From an uncultured Sphingomonadaceae bacterium (GTDB lineage Bacteria > Pseudomonadota > Alphaproteobacteria > Sphingomonadales > Sphingomonadaceae), in assembly GCA_947503245.1 (NCBI GenBank), contig CANNCV010000002.1, positions 723,465 to 787,464 on the forward strand: a stretch of 64,000 nt of DNA, read 5' to 3'. Made by a program: the position numbers and the translations under genes. The notes under the pieces were generated by a model. It was not told the origin of the DNA, ran no database searches, and saw only the letters and a program-made list of their open reading frames with translations. Shown here one piece after another: positions 8,383 through 16,659 of this stretch. Each line of letters starts with the position of its first letter. Within the stretch, counting starts at the first letter, position 1.

Positions 8383-8963
8383 GGCGCTGGCGGTCCACTA
8401 GTGCCGCCACCCGTGGTGACGCCCAGATGGCGATGATCGGTCAGGCTGGTGCGGTTTGCACCGGCGGTCACATCATCATCGCTGTGCATGATGCCAGTAG
8501 CAGTGACATCACCGGTAATCTGAACATCACCAGTTATCCTGACTGTGTCTGCGGTGACGTCCAGCGTTGAACCGGCGGGCAAGGTAGCGGTCAGAATATG
8601 GCCAATCGGATCATAACTGATCTGCGCACCATCATTATAGCTGACCATTTCTGTCTGATCATTGCCAATAGGCGGGAAAATATCAGAAACAATGCCGGGC
8701 AGAGCAACCGCACCCGCCAATTCACCACCGGGGCAAAGGATGATGACCTGTTCGCCAATGCTGGGCGGTGACCAGATTCGCGTTTGACCGGCACGGGGCG
8801 CAAGCCAGCGAATGGGCGGTGTTTCAATCGCGCCATCAACAGCATCACCAATGCGGCAAGTGCACCGCGCTTCGGCACGGTCAACTGTCAGCACGGTGCC
8901 AATGCGGCAAATGCTGTGCGTATCAAGCGCAATATCTTCTGGTGCGGGTGGCGAGTAATTCAT
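8379..8963 (-). CDS. V: Baseplate spike protein V (P2 gpV-like)
   Basis: This is the spike that pierces the outer membrane. An N-terminal OB-fold (IGTVLTVDRAEARCTCRIGD, then PSIGEQVIILCPGGELAGAV) leads to a beta-helical stalk and a C-terminal metal-binding type segment with SDDDVTAG and DHRHLG. The start at 8963 (MNYSPPAPE) is preferred over the track start at 8990. V is first in its unit and lies 56 bp from the centre of the palindrome at 9003-9035. Confidence 0.92.
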   Translation of the reverse strand: MNYSPPAPEDIALDTHSICRIGTVLTVDRAEARCTCRIGDAVDGAIETPPIRWLAPRAGQTRIWSPPSIGEQVIILCPGGELAGAVALPGIVSDIFPPIGNDQTEMVSYNDGAQISYDPIGHILTATLPAGSTLDVTADTVRITGDVQITGDVTATGIMHSDDDVTAGANRTSLTDHRHLGVTTGGGTSGPPAP

Positions 8964-9002
8964 GCAGCGCAGAATGCATGGCCATGACATTATTACCAGC
9001 GC

Positions 9003-9035
9003 CCTCTATTGTCAGAGGCGGACTGACAATAGAGG
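9003..9035. promoter_or_regulatory. Late-operon palindrome 1 (upstream of V)
   Basis: CCTCTATTGTCAG-N7-CTGACAATAGAGG has perfect 13-bp arms. It shares the core TTGTCAG-N7-CTGACAA with sites at 14125 and 22362. A TAATAAT element lies 8 bp downstream toward V, consistent with a -10 box. It is probably the binding site of a late activator or repressor for V-W-FI-FII-E-T-U-D. P2 Ogr sites (TGT-N12-ACA palindromes) are analogous but not identical. Confidence 0.75.
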
Positions 9036-9052
9036 TTTTGCTGTTCATGTAT

Positions 9053-11365
9053 TTAGGCGGCAACATCACCGGCAAAGCAACCGGCATCCCATGGGCCATT
9101 ATCTGGCAGGGCTGTGCCATCCAGATCATGGCTGATAACTTTTTTATGCACCGTGGCACGTGCGACAGAACCGGCCTGCAAATGCAGATCACTGCCGCCC
9201 GCCCCTGCAATAGCATCACCATTTGCGCCGGTTGTGCCCTTAAAATTCACAAAGCGGATATCTGCCATCACCTCATCATCATCATGCAGCACACTGCCCA
9301 GACCAGCAAAAAGCGGATGCTCTGTTTCTATAACATTGGCGGCAAACAGACTGACATTACCAGTGCAGCCAACACCATGATCCAGCGCCATATTGCCAAT
9401 ATGCGACGGGTCAAACGGGCCGAAACGATGGTTTTTGACATTTAGCTGACCCATAATATTGCCCATAATCAAATGCAGAACATGCGTCTGGTTGACTTTG
9501 CCGGGGCTGGAAAAACCGGAATATAGCAAATTCCATCGGCCAAATTCACTAAAGCCAGTGGCGGTATTATGCACCACCACAGCGCCGCGTGAATTGCCGC
9601 CATTGCTACACACCTGAACCGCTGCACCGCTATTGGTGCCAGTATATTCCAGCATATTTTGCACAATGGCAACGCCTGTCACTACTTCATCAATCAGGCC
9701 CGCGCCGGTCAGGCTTAATGTTGGCCCGTCACATTCCCGCAGTGGATTGCAGTAAACAACACAGCCCTGTGTTTCATCACGCAGGGTGAAATTGCCCGGC
9801 CGCGTAAAGGCATTGCCTATGGCGCACCAGCCATCATAGGTTGCACCAGCCAGATCACCAGAGATACCGCGCAACAGACGCATTTCACTATTGCCGGGAA
9901 TACCCAAAATAGCACTACTTCCACTGTGCCCAGTGATATTCATGCCAGTGATGTAACAGCTATTTGCCCCGCTGATTATCGCGCCATCATAATTAGCATT
10001 GTCAAAATCCACATCATCCAGCCAGAGACGCATGGGTCGCACTGGGCCGCCCCCTGCCTCATTATACTGGCCAAAATTGCTGTTACCGATGCGGCGCAAA
10101 CCCACATCAGCAATGCGCAATATGGCTTCCCCGCTAGGCGTGGTCAGGCTGTCACCTGTGCCCAAACGCGGGCGGAAATTCTCACCGCCAAAATCATAGG
10201 CCACATCGCTGCGCGGTACATTCGGGTCACGCGTCAATGTCAATGCAGCAATTTGCTGGTGAATGGATGTTGCACCATTGGGCGCGGTCAGTTCATGATT
10301 GCCAGCATTAGCGCGGATAATACAACCATCAGAAATGCCGCCAGTTGCCGCCAGATTGGCCTGATCATCAATGGCCAGCAATGCGCCTTCCACTGTTTTG
10401 AAACGCGCCATCTGCGCCACGGTGGCATCTGTTGACCACATGCCCGCATCATCATTTGGCAATGCGCTATTAATATAGGCCAAGGGCGGATTGTTGAACC
10501 GCTCCACATCTTTGCGGTAATAGCGCGGGCTAAAGGCTTTAATATCGTCACTGTCTGCGCTGTCTATCACGCTGGCATCATCGCCCAGCCACGGGAATGC
10601 GCGGCCATTTAGGGTGATCAAAGGGCCATCAAGATCAGTAATATCCAATGTGCCGGAAAATACTGTGCAGGGCACTGCATCTTTGCCCCATGTTGAAGGC
10701 TGCGGATCATTAGAAATTTCCTCAACAATGCCATTGCCGCCATCTGTTGCGCGCACTTTAACACATGGCACCATCTGGCCATCACGCGCACCATGGTGAA
10801 ATACCACCACTTCCCAATAGAGCGAATTGCCAATGACAATCTGGTCAACCATGGCCCAGCGCACGGTTGGTTTTTCACTGACCAGCACAGAGTTATTTTC
10901 AAACCCGAAAACCGTGTCCGTGGCCAGCAACCATTCATCAAAAGCCACGCCAAATTCTGTGTCCTGATCTTGATTGGGCGCAATATCACCGCGCCGCCGC
11001 GTGATGGTGATTTTGTCATTATGCACAGTCGCATTGCCCTGACGGTCAAAACCTTTGCGGCTGACCGGAAAGGTAACAGGGTTGCTGTCTGGCGCAAATT
11101 CAGGCGGTGCAATCGTGTAATCGCCAGTCCAGCCCAGCACATCAACACTGGCCAGCGGCACCGCAGGCGGCGCAGAACCCAATGCAAACTCCAGCGCATC
11201 AAGCCGCATTGTCAAAGCCGCCAGCGTTACCGAAACATTGCCAATAATGCTGGTGATAGGCGCGATCACCAATTCATCATCTTTCACCATGGGCACCATT
11301 TCTGCGCCGGTCAGTGGCAAATTGGCAGGCGGCAGTAATGAAATGCGATTAGGGGCATCGGTCAT
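9053..11365 (-). CDS. Large tail fibre / receptor-binding protein
   Basis: The N-terminus of this 770-aa protein (RISLLPPANLPLTGAEMVPMV) matches short virion-attachment motifs of phage fibres. The central and C-terminal parts are rich in short Asn/Gly strand-turn units (for example YDGAIISGANSCYITGMNITGHSG), suggesting a right-handed beta-helix like that of tailspikes and depolymerases. No catalytic residues could be assigned. It is last in the J-I-H unit, the position of fibre gene G or H in P2. AAGGATAACGACC precedes ATG. It is probably the main host-range determinant. Confidence 0.7.
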   Translation of the reverse strand: MTDAPNRISLLPPANLPLTGAEMVPMVKDDELVIAPITSIIGNVSVTLAALTMRLDALEFALGSAPPAVPLASVDVLGWTGDYTIAPPEFAPDSNPVTFPVSRKGFDRQGNATVHNDKITITRRRGDIAPNQDQDTEFGVAFDEWLLATDTVFGFENNSVLVSEKPTVRWAMVDQIVIGNSLYWEVVVFHHGARDGQMVPCVKVRATDGGNGIVEEISNDPQPSTWGKDAVPCTVFSGTLDITDLDGPLITLNGRAFPWLGDDASVIDSADSDDIKAFSPRYYRKDVERFNNPPLAYINSALPNDDAGMWSTDATVAQMARFKTVEGALLAIDDQANLAATGGISDGCIIRANAGNHELTAPNGATSIHQQIAALTLTRDPNVPRSDVAYDFGGENFRPRLGTGDSLTTPSGEAILRIADVGLRRIGNSNFGQYNEAGGGPVRPMRLWLDDVDFDNANYDGAIISGANSCYITGMNITGHSGSSAILGIPGNSEMRLLRGISGDLAGATYDGWCAIGNAFTRPGNFTLRDETQGCVVYCNPLRECDGPTLSLTGAGLIDEVVTGVAIVQNMLEYTGTNSGAAVQVCSNGGNSRGAVVVHNTATGFSEFGRWNLLYSGFSSPGKVNQTHVLHLIMGNIMGQLNVKNHRFGPFDPSHIGNMALDHGVGCTGNVSLFAANVIETEHPLFAGLGSVLHDDDEVMADIRFVNFKGTTGANGDAIAGAGGSDLHLQAGSVARATVHKKVISHDLDGTALPDNGPWDAGCFAGDVAA

Positions 11366-11382
11366 GGTCGTTATCCTTTGGT

Positions 11383-12471
11383 CTAAATTTTCATGATATA
11401 GGCAAGGGCAAAATAGGGCGGCAGATGATCGGCAGTTTCGATTGACAGGCCGTGATTATGCGCTTCGCCGCCGCCAGTGGCCGATGACAGGCCAATATTT
11501 GCGCCATCGGTTCCGTCACTGTTAAAACTATATTCCTGATTTTCTTCTGTGCGGGATTTGAATGACACGCTGTTAGCAGCGGTCAAAACGCCATCACCTT
11601 CAACATTTTTCGCCGTCTGGTGACGGTGGGAAGGCATCTGGTTTTCTGTCAGCACATGGTTCGCAACCGCGCCGCCATGGGCATGGCTGGCACTGCCGCC
11701 ACTATCACCCACATTATAAGTATCACCCGCACCAATGATGAATTGTCCGGTCAGGTCTGGTGTCCCGTTGGTACCATCACATAAGGCCCAGCCCAAAGGC
11801 ACCAAAGCACCAGACCACATGCCGATAAAACCCTGTGGCAGTGCTTCGCGGATGAGGCGCTGCGTCTGCTCTGGTGTCATGCTGTGTGTGGCATTGTCCG
11901 CGTCATCCGCTTCCACTGCGCTGGCCAATGGGCGGGTGCCTGCAATGGCGCGTAGGGTTTTTGCCGGTGTCATGATACGCAGATCATCAACACCTTCATC
12001 AACCTCTGCATTGTCCGCAATCTCTGCCACGCCCTGCAAAATTTCACTGGCTGGCGGATAGCTGAAATTGGCATCACCAAAGTTGATGACGGCCGCCTGG
12101 TCATTCTGCAATGTGATATCTGCGGCAATCAAAGCGGTTGCGCTGTCTGTTTTGGAAAGGAATGGCGCATCTGCGCTATACACGGCCAGCAATGTGCCAT
12201 CGGCCAGAAACAGACCAAAGCCGGTAATATCATAATTGTCTGTGCTGCTATCCCGCGCGGTGACATGCACCATATTGGGCGCGGCTGTTTCACCGGACAC
12301 GCTATCCAGTGCTTTTATTTGCCCCGGCAATGCGGTCAATGTTGGTGCCATCACAAATGGTGTGCTGGTGACGCCCATGCTGGCGATTGTCACGGCATCT
12401 GTGCCGCCATTTTGCGCGTCTACAATCGCATCAAAACCGGCATCGGTAATCATCATGTTTAGCGCGGTCAT
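11383..12471 (-). CDS. H: Tail fibre protein with collar domain (P2 gpH-like)
   Basis: The N-terminal region (MTALNMMITDAGFDAIVDAQN, DNYDITGFGLFLADGTLLAVYS) is of the P2 H/DUF3751 fibre type that attaches to the baseplate. From about residue 215 a phage tail collar domain follows: GFIGMWSGALVPLGWALCDG, DLTGQFIIGAG, and a His-rich ENQMPSHRHQ...GGGEAHNHGLS end. At 362 aa it is shorter than P2 H and the second fibre gene follows at once, so the two may form a two-part fibre. AAGGGAATATT precedes ATG. Confidence 0.85.
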   Translation of the reverse strand: MTALNMMITDAGFDAIVDAQNGGTDAVTIASMGVTSTPFVMAPTLTALPGQIKALDSVSGETAAPNMVHVTARDSSTDNYDITGFGLFLADGTLLAVYSADAPFLSKTDSATALIAADITLQNDQAAVINFGDANFSYPPASEILQGVAEIADNAEVDEGVDDLRIMTPAKTLRAIAGTRPLASAVEADDADNATHSMTPEQTQRLIREALPQGFIGMWSGALVPLGWALCDGTNGTPDLTGQFIIGAGDTYNVGDSGGSASHAHGGAVANHVLTENQMPSHRHQTAKNVEGDGVLTAANSVSFKSRTEENQEYSFNSDGTDGANIGLSSATGGGEAHNHGLSIETADHLPPYFALAYIMKI

Positions 12472-12481
12472 AATATTCCCT

Positions 12482-13132
12482 TTATGGCTCTAAAAACTGG
12501 CCGTTTTCGTCTTGCAAAGGCTGGCCATCTTCTGACAACAGCCAGCGCTGCCATGATGCATCATCATCATGGGCTGCGGCGTAGATATTGCGGCCAAAAA
12601 TGGCGTTGCGCCCTGCACTGACAGCAAAAATTCGGGCCATGGCGTCCACACTCTGCACAAAATCAAAATGCGCGCGCACTGGCTTTACCGCTGTGACATC
12701 GCGGATGATGGCGGCGGCGGTTTCTTGCGTTAAAAAACTGGCCGGAATATCCGCAGCCGGTGCCTGAATTTCAAATGTGTATGGCTGGCCGCTGCCCGAT
12801 GGTTCAAACCATTCAATAATCTGTAACAGCGGGTGAAATCTCTCCAGCACTTCACGCACCGATGCGCGGGTGCCTTTGCGCCGGTGAAAGGGTATGGCAT
12901 CGGCAATGGCGGCCCGTTTTTGCGCTTCACTCCAATCACTATCCCATTGGCTGATCGCCAGACCCCATGCCAGAAAGGGCAATATGGGTGCGGGGCAAAG
13001 CAACGGATTCCACAAATCACCAATGGCGGACAGATCAGGATTGGCGCGCATTGCGCTTTCCATGACAAATTCAAAATCACTGCTTTGCGGCGGCAATAAT
13101 GATTGCATTTTCACTGCGTCATCAATGGTCAT
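12482..13132 (-). CDS. I: Phage tail protein I (baseplate, P2 gpI-like)
   Basis: This 216-aa protein has LLCPAPILPFLAWGLAISQWDSDW followed by AIPFHRRKGTRASVREVLERF, the standard gpI signature. gpI is a baseplate wedge component that helps anchor fibres. It lies 7 bp after J. The C-terminus ends in GQPLQDENGQFLEP, near the junction with the fibre genes. Confidence 0.93.
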   Translation of the reverse strand: MTIDDAVKMQSLLPPQSSDFEFVMESAMRANPDLSAIGDLWNPLLCPAPILPFLAWGLAISQWDSDWSEAQKRAAIADAIPFHRRKGTRASVREVLERFHPLLQIIEWFEPSGSGQPYTFEIQAPAADIPASFLTQETAAAIIRDVTAVKPVRAHFDFVQSVDAMARIFAVSAGRNAIFGRNIYAAAHDDDASWQRWLLSEDGQPLQDENGQFLEP

Positions 13133-13139
13133 GCGCCGC

Positions 13140-14078
13140 TCATTCTGCGATGCCGCTGTCTGTCAACATGATGTTTTGCGCATAGGCCGCTTGTGCAGGG
13201 CCAACCACCACATCATTGGCCGGGCTGGAGAGCAAAACATTTTGAATGCCCGCCACTTTTAGTGCGGATATAATACCAGCCTTTGTGATATCACGGCCAA
13301 GGCGGCGGTTATCTGACAAAAACGCATCCAGCGTGTCACGCGCCGTTTGCAATATCAGGCTGCTATCCGGGCCGGAATAACGAAACAGATTGGCCTCAAT
13401 GTCAAAATTGATAATATCTGCACTGGCTACCGTCACTTGATCGGTCAAAGGCCGCACCGCATCATCATTCACAATGGCGGTGACATCGGCAATCATCTGG
13501 GCGGTTGCTGTTCCGTCACCATCACCAATATTGGGCCGCGCCAATAACGACACCAGCACTTGGCCGGGTGCGGGTGATGTTGCGCTGGCATCGATCACAT
13601 CACTATTGGCTGATCGCGCATGAAATATATAGGCCAGTTCCGGCCCCGCCACAGAAAAACTATTGGGTGCAATCAAAATCCGTTCGCGAAAATCATCATC
13701 ACTTTCGGGCACAGATACTTCACCGAACATTGGGTTGATGCCGGTTGTTGATAAACGCTCAACACCCATTAACGCGCCCAAATGGTCCAATGCTGCGCCA
13801 GTGGCAAAGGCCAGCAACAGCGATTTTGCGGCATCATTAAATGCGGCCGCCAACACCATTTCATCATAGGTGTCAGCCTCTATCAATTTCACTGCCGGGT
13901 CACTGGCCACCAATGCCGTTTGCTGCGCCGCCAAGGCCGCAAACCGGTCCAGCTTATCCTGTCTGCGCGTTTCAAAATCGGGTTGGTCAATCAATTGCGG
14001 CGGTGGCAATCGTGACAGATCGACTGCCGGGCTGGTGGCAATGGATGCTGGCGCTATAGGGTTTTCATTTTCGGGCAT
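13140..14078 (-). CDS. J: Baseplate assembly protein J (P2 gpJ-like)
   Basis: The 312-aa protein carries LDHLGALMGVERL, DFRERILIAPNSFSVAGPELAYIFHARSA and VSLLARPNIGDGDGTATAQMI, all diagnostic for gpJ/T4 gp6-like wedge proteins. It is first gene of the baseplate-fibre unit. Its ATG is 57 bp from the centre of palindrome 2. In P2, J follows V and W; here V-W have been placed with the sheath genes. Confidence 0.94.
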   Translation of the reverse strand: MPENENPIAPASIATSPAVDLSRLPPPQLIDQPDFETRRQDKLDRFAALAAQQTALVASDPAVKLIEADTYDEMVLAAAFNDAAKSLLLAFATGAALDHLGALMGVERLSTTGINPMFGEVSVPESDDDFRERILIAPNSFSVAGPELAYIFHARSANSDVIDASATSPAPGQVLVSLLARPNIGDGDGTATAQMIADVTAIVNDDAVRPLTDQVTVASADIINFDIEANLFRYSGPDSSLILQTARDTLDAFLSDNRRLGRDITKAGIISALKVAGIQNVLLSSPANDVVVGPAQAAYAQNIMLTDSGIAE

Positions 14079-14124
14079 GCGGTCTGACTGGCCCAGTATG
14101 TCACACTATTTCTAGTCTGCTGTG

Positions 14125-14145
14125 TTGTCAGTCCGCATCTGACAA
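14125..14145. promoter_or_regulatory. Late-operon palindrome 2 (upstream of J)
   Basis: TTGTCAG-TCCGCAT-CTGACAA, with perfect 7-bp arms, lies 57 bp before the J start. TAGAAA lies about 10 bp further toward J and could act as -10. The core and 7-nt spacing equal those at 9003 and 22362. Confidence 0.75.
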
Positions 14146-14188
14146 TATGGGTTATTCAGGATCAAGATGCGCGACTGCTCAACCGCTT

Positions 14189-14524
14189 ATCAATGCAGAT
14201 TGCGGCTGCGCACTAAGGCTTCGCCCTTGGTGACCATGGCCGCTGTACGCACAGTGTCAGTGGCTTTTGCTAGAGTGCGGAATATAGCCGCCATATAATC
14301 GGCCGGCATATCCGGCGCGTCCCTGCCCTGTTCATTCTGGTCAACCAATATGGCAATGCCCTGCATCGCCTCGCTGATTGTACGCAGATCATATTCCGAA
14401 TCTTCACTGAACACATATCCGCCCAGTTTTTGCGCTGTGGCGGTTTCATCTGTACGCGCTGCGCCAGAATGGGTATTGCGGGTATTAGCCATGATGATCA
14501 CCTTTCGATCGTTATTGGTTAGGG
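14189..14524. repeat. 336-bp direct repeat, copy 1 (pairs with 25384-25719)
   Basis: Both copies match without gaps at a constant offset of 11,195 bp, with about seven mismatches counted by eye. Each contains one complete 100-aa gene and its ribosome-binding site. Recombination between them would delete S through Q. Confidence 0.9.
14190..14492 (-). CDS. Duplicated hypothetical protein, 100 aa (copy 1)
   Basis: No family was recognised. The start at 14492 (MANTRNTHSG) has GAAAGGTGATCATC upstream and fits both copies. The polar N-terminus leads to helices (DLRTISEAMQGIAILVDQ; DYMAAIFRTLAKATDTVRTAAMV). There is no signal peptide or membrane span. It sits divergently to a ribbon-helix-helix gene. 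A second copy at 25385 differs at three residues (Thr/Ala near the start, Ala/Thr before DYMAA, Ser/Arg near the end), and a short remnant lies at 15543. Conservation of both frames suggests both are functional. Confidence 0.65.
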   Translation of the reverse strand: MANTRNTHSGAARTDETATAQKLGGYVFSEDSEYDLRTISEAMQGIAILVDQNEQGRDAPDMPADYMAAIFRTLAKATDTVRTAAMVTKGEALVRSRNLH

Positions 14525-14555
14525 CCGATGACAAGGTTGCTGCCTTGCATCGGCC
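14523..14555 (+). terminator. Hairpin between divergent cassette genes
   Basis: GGCCGATG(a)CAAGG pairs with CCTTGCATCGGCC around a 6-nt loop, and TGATTTTTA follows on the plus strand. This is terminator-like, but it lies between divergent starts. A decayed equivalent stands at the second copy (25720-25748). It may insulate the two genes or be an RNA-level control. Confidence 0.5.
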
Positions 14556-14560
14556 TGATT

Positions 14561-14602
14561 TTTATGGCACCATAAAATAACTATGTCAATAAATGGTTCC
14601 AT
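14561..14602. promoter_or_regulatory. Paired palindromic operators at the RHH gene
   Basis: TTTATGG-CA-CCATAAA (14561-14576) and ATGG-TT-CCAT (14593-14602) flank and overlap the start codon of the ribbon-helix-helix gene. Short paired palindromes of this type are typical autoregulatory sites of such proteins. The sites are absent at the deleted second copy. Confidence 0.55.
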
Positions 14603-14771
14603 AAAAAAGCGCGGGCGACCGGCAACGGGTGTTAATACCGGTGTTAATGTTCGCTTACCGCAGAAGACAATCAAAGCGATAGATGACTGGATTGGTAGGC
14701 AGTCAGACAATCCTTCACGTCCTGAAGCAATTCGCCGTTTGCTCGATAAGGGCTTAGGAAAGACCTTGTGA
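14583..14771 (+). CDS. Ribbon-helix-helix DNA-binding protein
   Basis: This 62-aa protein has a basic N-terminus (KKRGRPATGVNT), the beta-ribbon VNVRLPQ, then two helices (TIKAIDDWIGRQ; SRPEAIRRLLDKGLG). This is the CopG/Arc layout. It probably represses its own promoter through the palindromes at 14561-14602. No ribosome-binding site is visible before the ATG, so the message may be near-leaderless. The stop overlaps the GTG of the next gene (GTGA), showing coupling. A truncated relative of its 3' end lies at 25748. Confidence 0.75.
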   Translation: MSINGSIKKRGRPATGVNTGVNVRLPQKTIKAIDDWIGRQSDNPSRPEAIRRLLDKGLGKTL

Positions 14772-15541
14772 CTAGTACACAGCAAAGTCCAATCAAGGAT
14801 CATAATAAAATTAGGTTGGCGACTGATAGGCTTAATACCTTAACCGGGGAAGAATTGACTATCCTCAAAGCACTCTTTGATCGTAGTTCAAAGAAGGAAA
14901 TTGCTTATAATCTTGGAGTTTCTACACGAACAGTATCTCGTCGATATAAATCGATATTAAGCAAGTTGCGGGTAAAAACACTGCCTGAGGCCATTTCTGT
15001 CTTTGTACAGGTCAGAAATTATCAAGACCTAGAATTTCGAACCAATGATATTGCAGCGGACCTCTTTCATGATTCATCTACCGCTATCACATCTTCAACT
15101 TGGACTGGTAAACAAACCCCCAAGGAAATTCGGCAGGCAGTGATCCACGCAGCACCTATGTTATTGGAAGGGTTAGATGCACTGATAATAGCTGTCGAAG
15201 CCAAGCGTATAAATGATCCTGATGCTCAGACTGCTCTGGATGCTGCAAAAGAACTACATTCTGCACTTGACGAATTGATCCGCTATGCTGAGGCTGGACA
15301 GGGATTAAGCAGGTTGAATGAAATGTGGGGCAGTATTCGGGACAAATCCATGCAGCTATTTTCTGATCACGGCGTCTTTGCTACCACCTCACCTATCTTA
15401 GCAATAGGCACGGCTGCAATGCTTGAATTGGCTTCGGGAGAAAATCTTGATGGTAGCGCACTTGCTACAATATGGGCTGGCTGGCTAGCTGCCGATATTG
15501 CAAAGAAATTTGGTGGCGGCAAAACCAATAAGGACATTTGA
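14768..15541 (+). CDS. LuxR-type HTH protein with unknown C-terminal domain
   Basis: In this 257-aa protein, residues about 22-75 form a LuxR-family helix-turn-helix (LTGEELTILKALFDRSSKKEIA, STRTVSRRYKSILSKLRV). The remaining 180 residues contain a helical region (QTALDAAKELHSALDELIRYAEAG) and a hydrophobic stretch (TSPILAIGTAAMLELA ... ATIWAGWLAADIAK) that could form a membrane hairpin. It starts at GTG overlapping the RHH stop. It lies in the S-J interval, which carries the optional orf30 gene in P2 relatives. It could be a sensor of infection or a lysogenic conversion factor, but no effector motif is evident. Confidence 0.6.
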   Translation: MTSTQQSPIKDHNKIRLATDRLNTLTGEELTILKALFDRSSKKEIAYNLGVSTRTVSRRYKSILSKLRVKTLPEAISVFVQVRNYQDLEFRTNDIAADLFHDSSTAITSSTWTGKQTPKEIRQAVIHAAPMLLEGLDALIIAVEAKRINDPDAQTALDAAKELHSALDELIRYAEAGQGLSRLNEMWGSIRDKSMQLFSDHGVFATTSPILAIGTAAMLELASGENLDGSALATIWAGWLAADIAKKFGGGKTNKDI

Positions 15542-15542
15542 T

Positions 15543-15604
15543 TAACACATATACGCCCAATTTTGCGCTGTGGCGGTTTCGTCTGTACGCGCTGCGTCAG
15601 CATG
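15543..15604 (-). pseudogene. Remnant of the duplicated 100-aa gene
   Basis: AACACATATACGCCCA and the following ~45 bp match the N-terminal coding part of the 100-aa gene (14415-14476) in the same orientation, with a one-base deletion and several substitutions. It breaks off within the N-terminus. The RHH-LuxR pair is therefore flanked by direct repeats of this gene, suggesting insertion or duplication. Confidence 0.8.
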
Positions 15605-15674
15605 AACGCTTTATCAAGTCCGGCCCTGTCAACTGTAAGGATGGCATTTCACGCGCTTGCTGGATGTTTTCGGC

Positions 15675-16151
15675 TTAATCTTGATCCAAATGCTTGGCCA
15701 TCGCATCCAATATGCCAGCGCGGTCATCGTCATTAAATCCTAATAGACGGCGTTGCGTCATGCGCGCCCTAATCCGTGTGCCATCTTTTAATTTGCCGAA
15801 TGTTACGGTTAAACCAAAATGATGCTGTGCGGCTATTCTGGACAAACCACCTTTGAAAGTCAGTTCGCCACCATCGGCATCAGCGGTGATTGGCATATTC
15901 CGTAAACGACGAATATTGCGAAACATCTTTGAGCGATTACGAATGCGGAAAGCCCTGCCCGTTCGTCTTTTATCAGGCTTGCGCGGTGCCATGGCTGTGC
16001 CATCGGGCTGCACATTGGCGGCAATGCGTTTGGCATTGGCCTTGCGCACTTCACGCATGATTTTGATGGACAGGCCGCGCATTGGCGCAGGGTCCAATGT
16101 GGCCAGATAATCGCCCAGCCAATCCTCTAACGCGGTCAGATCATCAGCCAT
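15675..16151 (-). CDS. S: Phage virion morphogenesis / tail completion protein (P2 gpS-like)
   Basis: This 158-aa protein contains ALEDWLGDYLATLDP, GTAMAPRKPDKRRTGR, KMFRNIRRLRNM and AAQHHFGLTVTFGK, the pattern of the gpS family. S acts with R to complete the tail and its joining to the head. It follows R by 18 bp. Confidence 0.9.
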   Translation of the reverse strand: MADDLTALEDWLGDYLATLDPAPMRGLSIKIMREVRKANAKRIAANVQPDGTAMAPRKPDKRRTGRAFRIRNRSKMFRNIRRLRNMPITADADGGELTFKGGLSRIAAQHHFGLTVTFGKLKDGTRIRARMTQRRLLGFNDDDRAGILDAMAKHLDQD

Positions 16152-16169
16152 TATTTTGCGCGGTGCTGT

Positions 16170-16637
16170 CTATTCAAAATCACCGGGACTGCCTAACCGA
16201 CGCACTGGTGATGTGTCAAATTCAGTAAACGGGTTTTCTGGCTCTGGCACATATTCCATGGCAAAGCTGCCATCATCATTGCGCACGGCGCGCACATTCT
16301 CTGTCAGATCGATGCTGATTTCCAGATCAACAGCCTTATTGTCCAATATATCGACATCAAAACCAAATGCCTGCCCCGTGCCTCTGCCCTTTGCCGCTAC
16401 CAATTCGGGCTGATTGGTGCGCAGCCAATATAATATTGTGGCCGATAATACCGCCAGATCACCAGTGAAAGACAGCATGAAAATGCGCAGCGTATAGCGA
16501 TGTTCAAAGCTATAATCATCTGTGCCATAACCGCGCACATTGCCGGTTTCTGTGATCACAATAAATTGCTGCGGATTGATTTTGGTATCGGGCAAAGCCT
16601 CTGTGATCGCTTTGCGCAGGCTTTTAGGCTTTCTCAT
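16170..16637 (-). CDS. R: Phage tail completion protein R (P2 gpR-like)
   Basis: This 155-aa protein starts MRKPKSLRKAITEALPDTKINPQQ and contains YSFEHRYTLRIFMLSFTGD and TILYWLRTNQPEL, as in P2 gpR tail completion proteins. It lies between the spanin genes and S, its usual place. Confidence 0.88.
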   Translation of the reverse strand: MRKPKSLRKAITEALPDTKINPQQFIVITETGNVRGYGTDDYSFEHRYTLRIFMLSFTGDLAVLSATILYWLRTNQPELVAAKGRGTGQAFGFDVDILDNKAVDLEISIDLTENVRAVRNDDGSFAMEYVPEPENPFTEFDTSPVRRLGSPGDFE

Positions 16638-16659
16638 TATCCAGCTTTCATGTCTCTGT

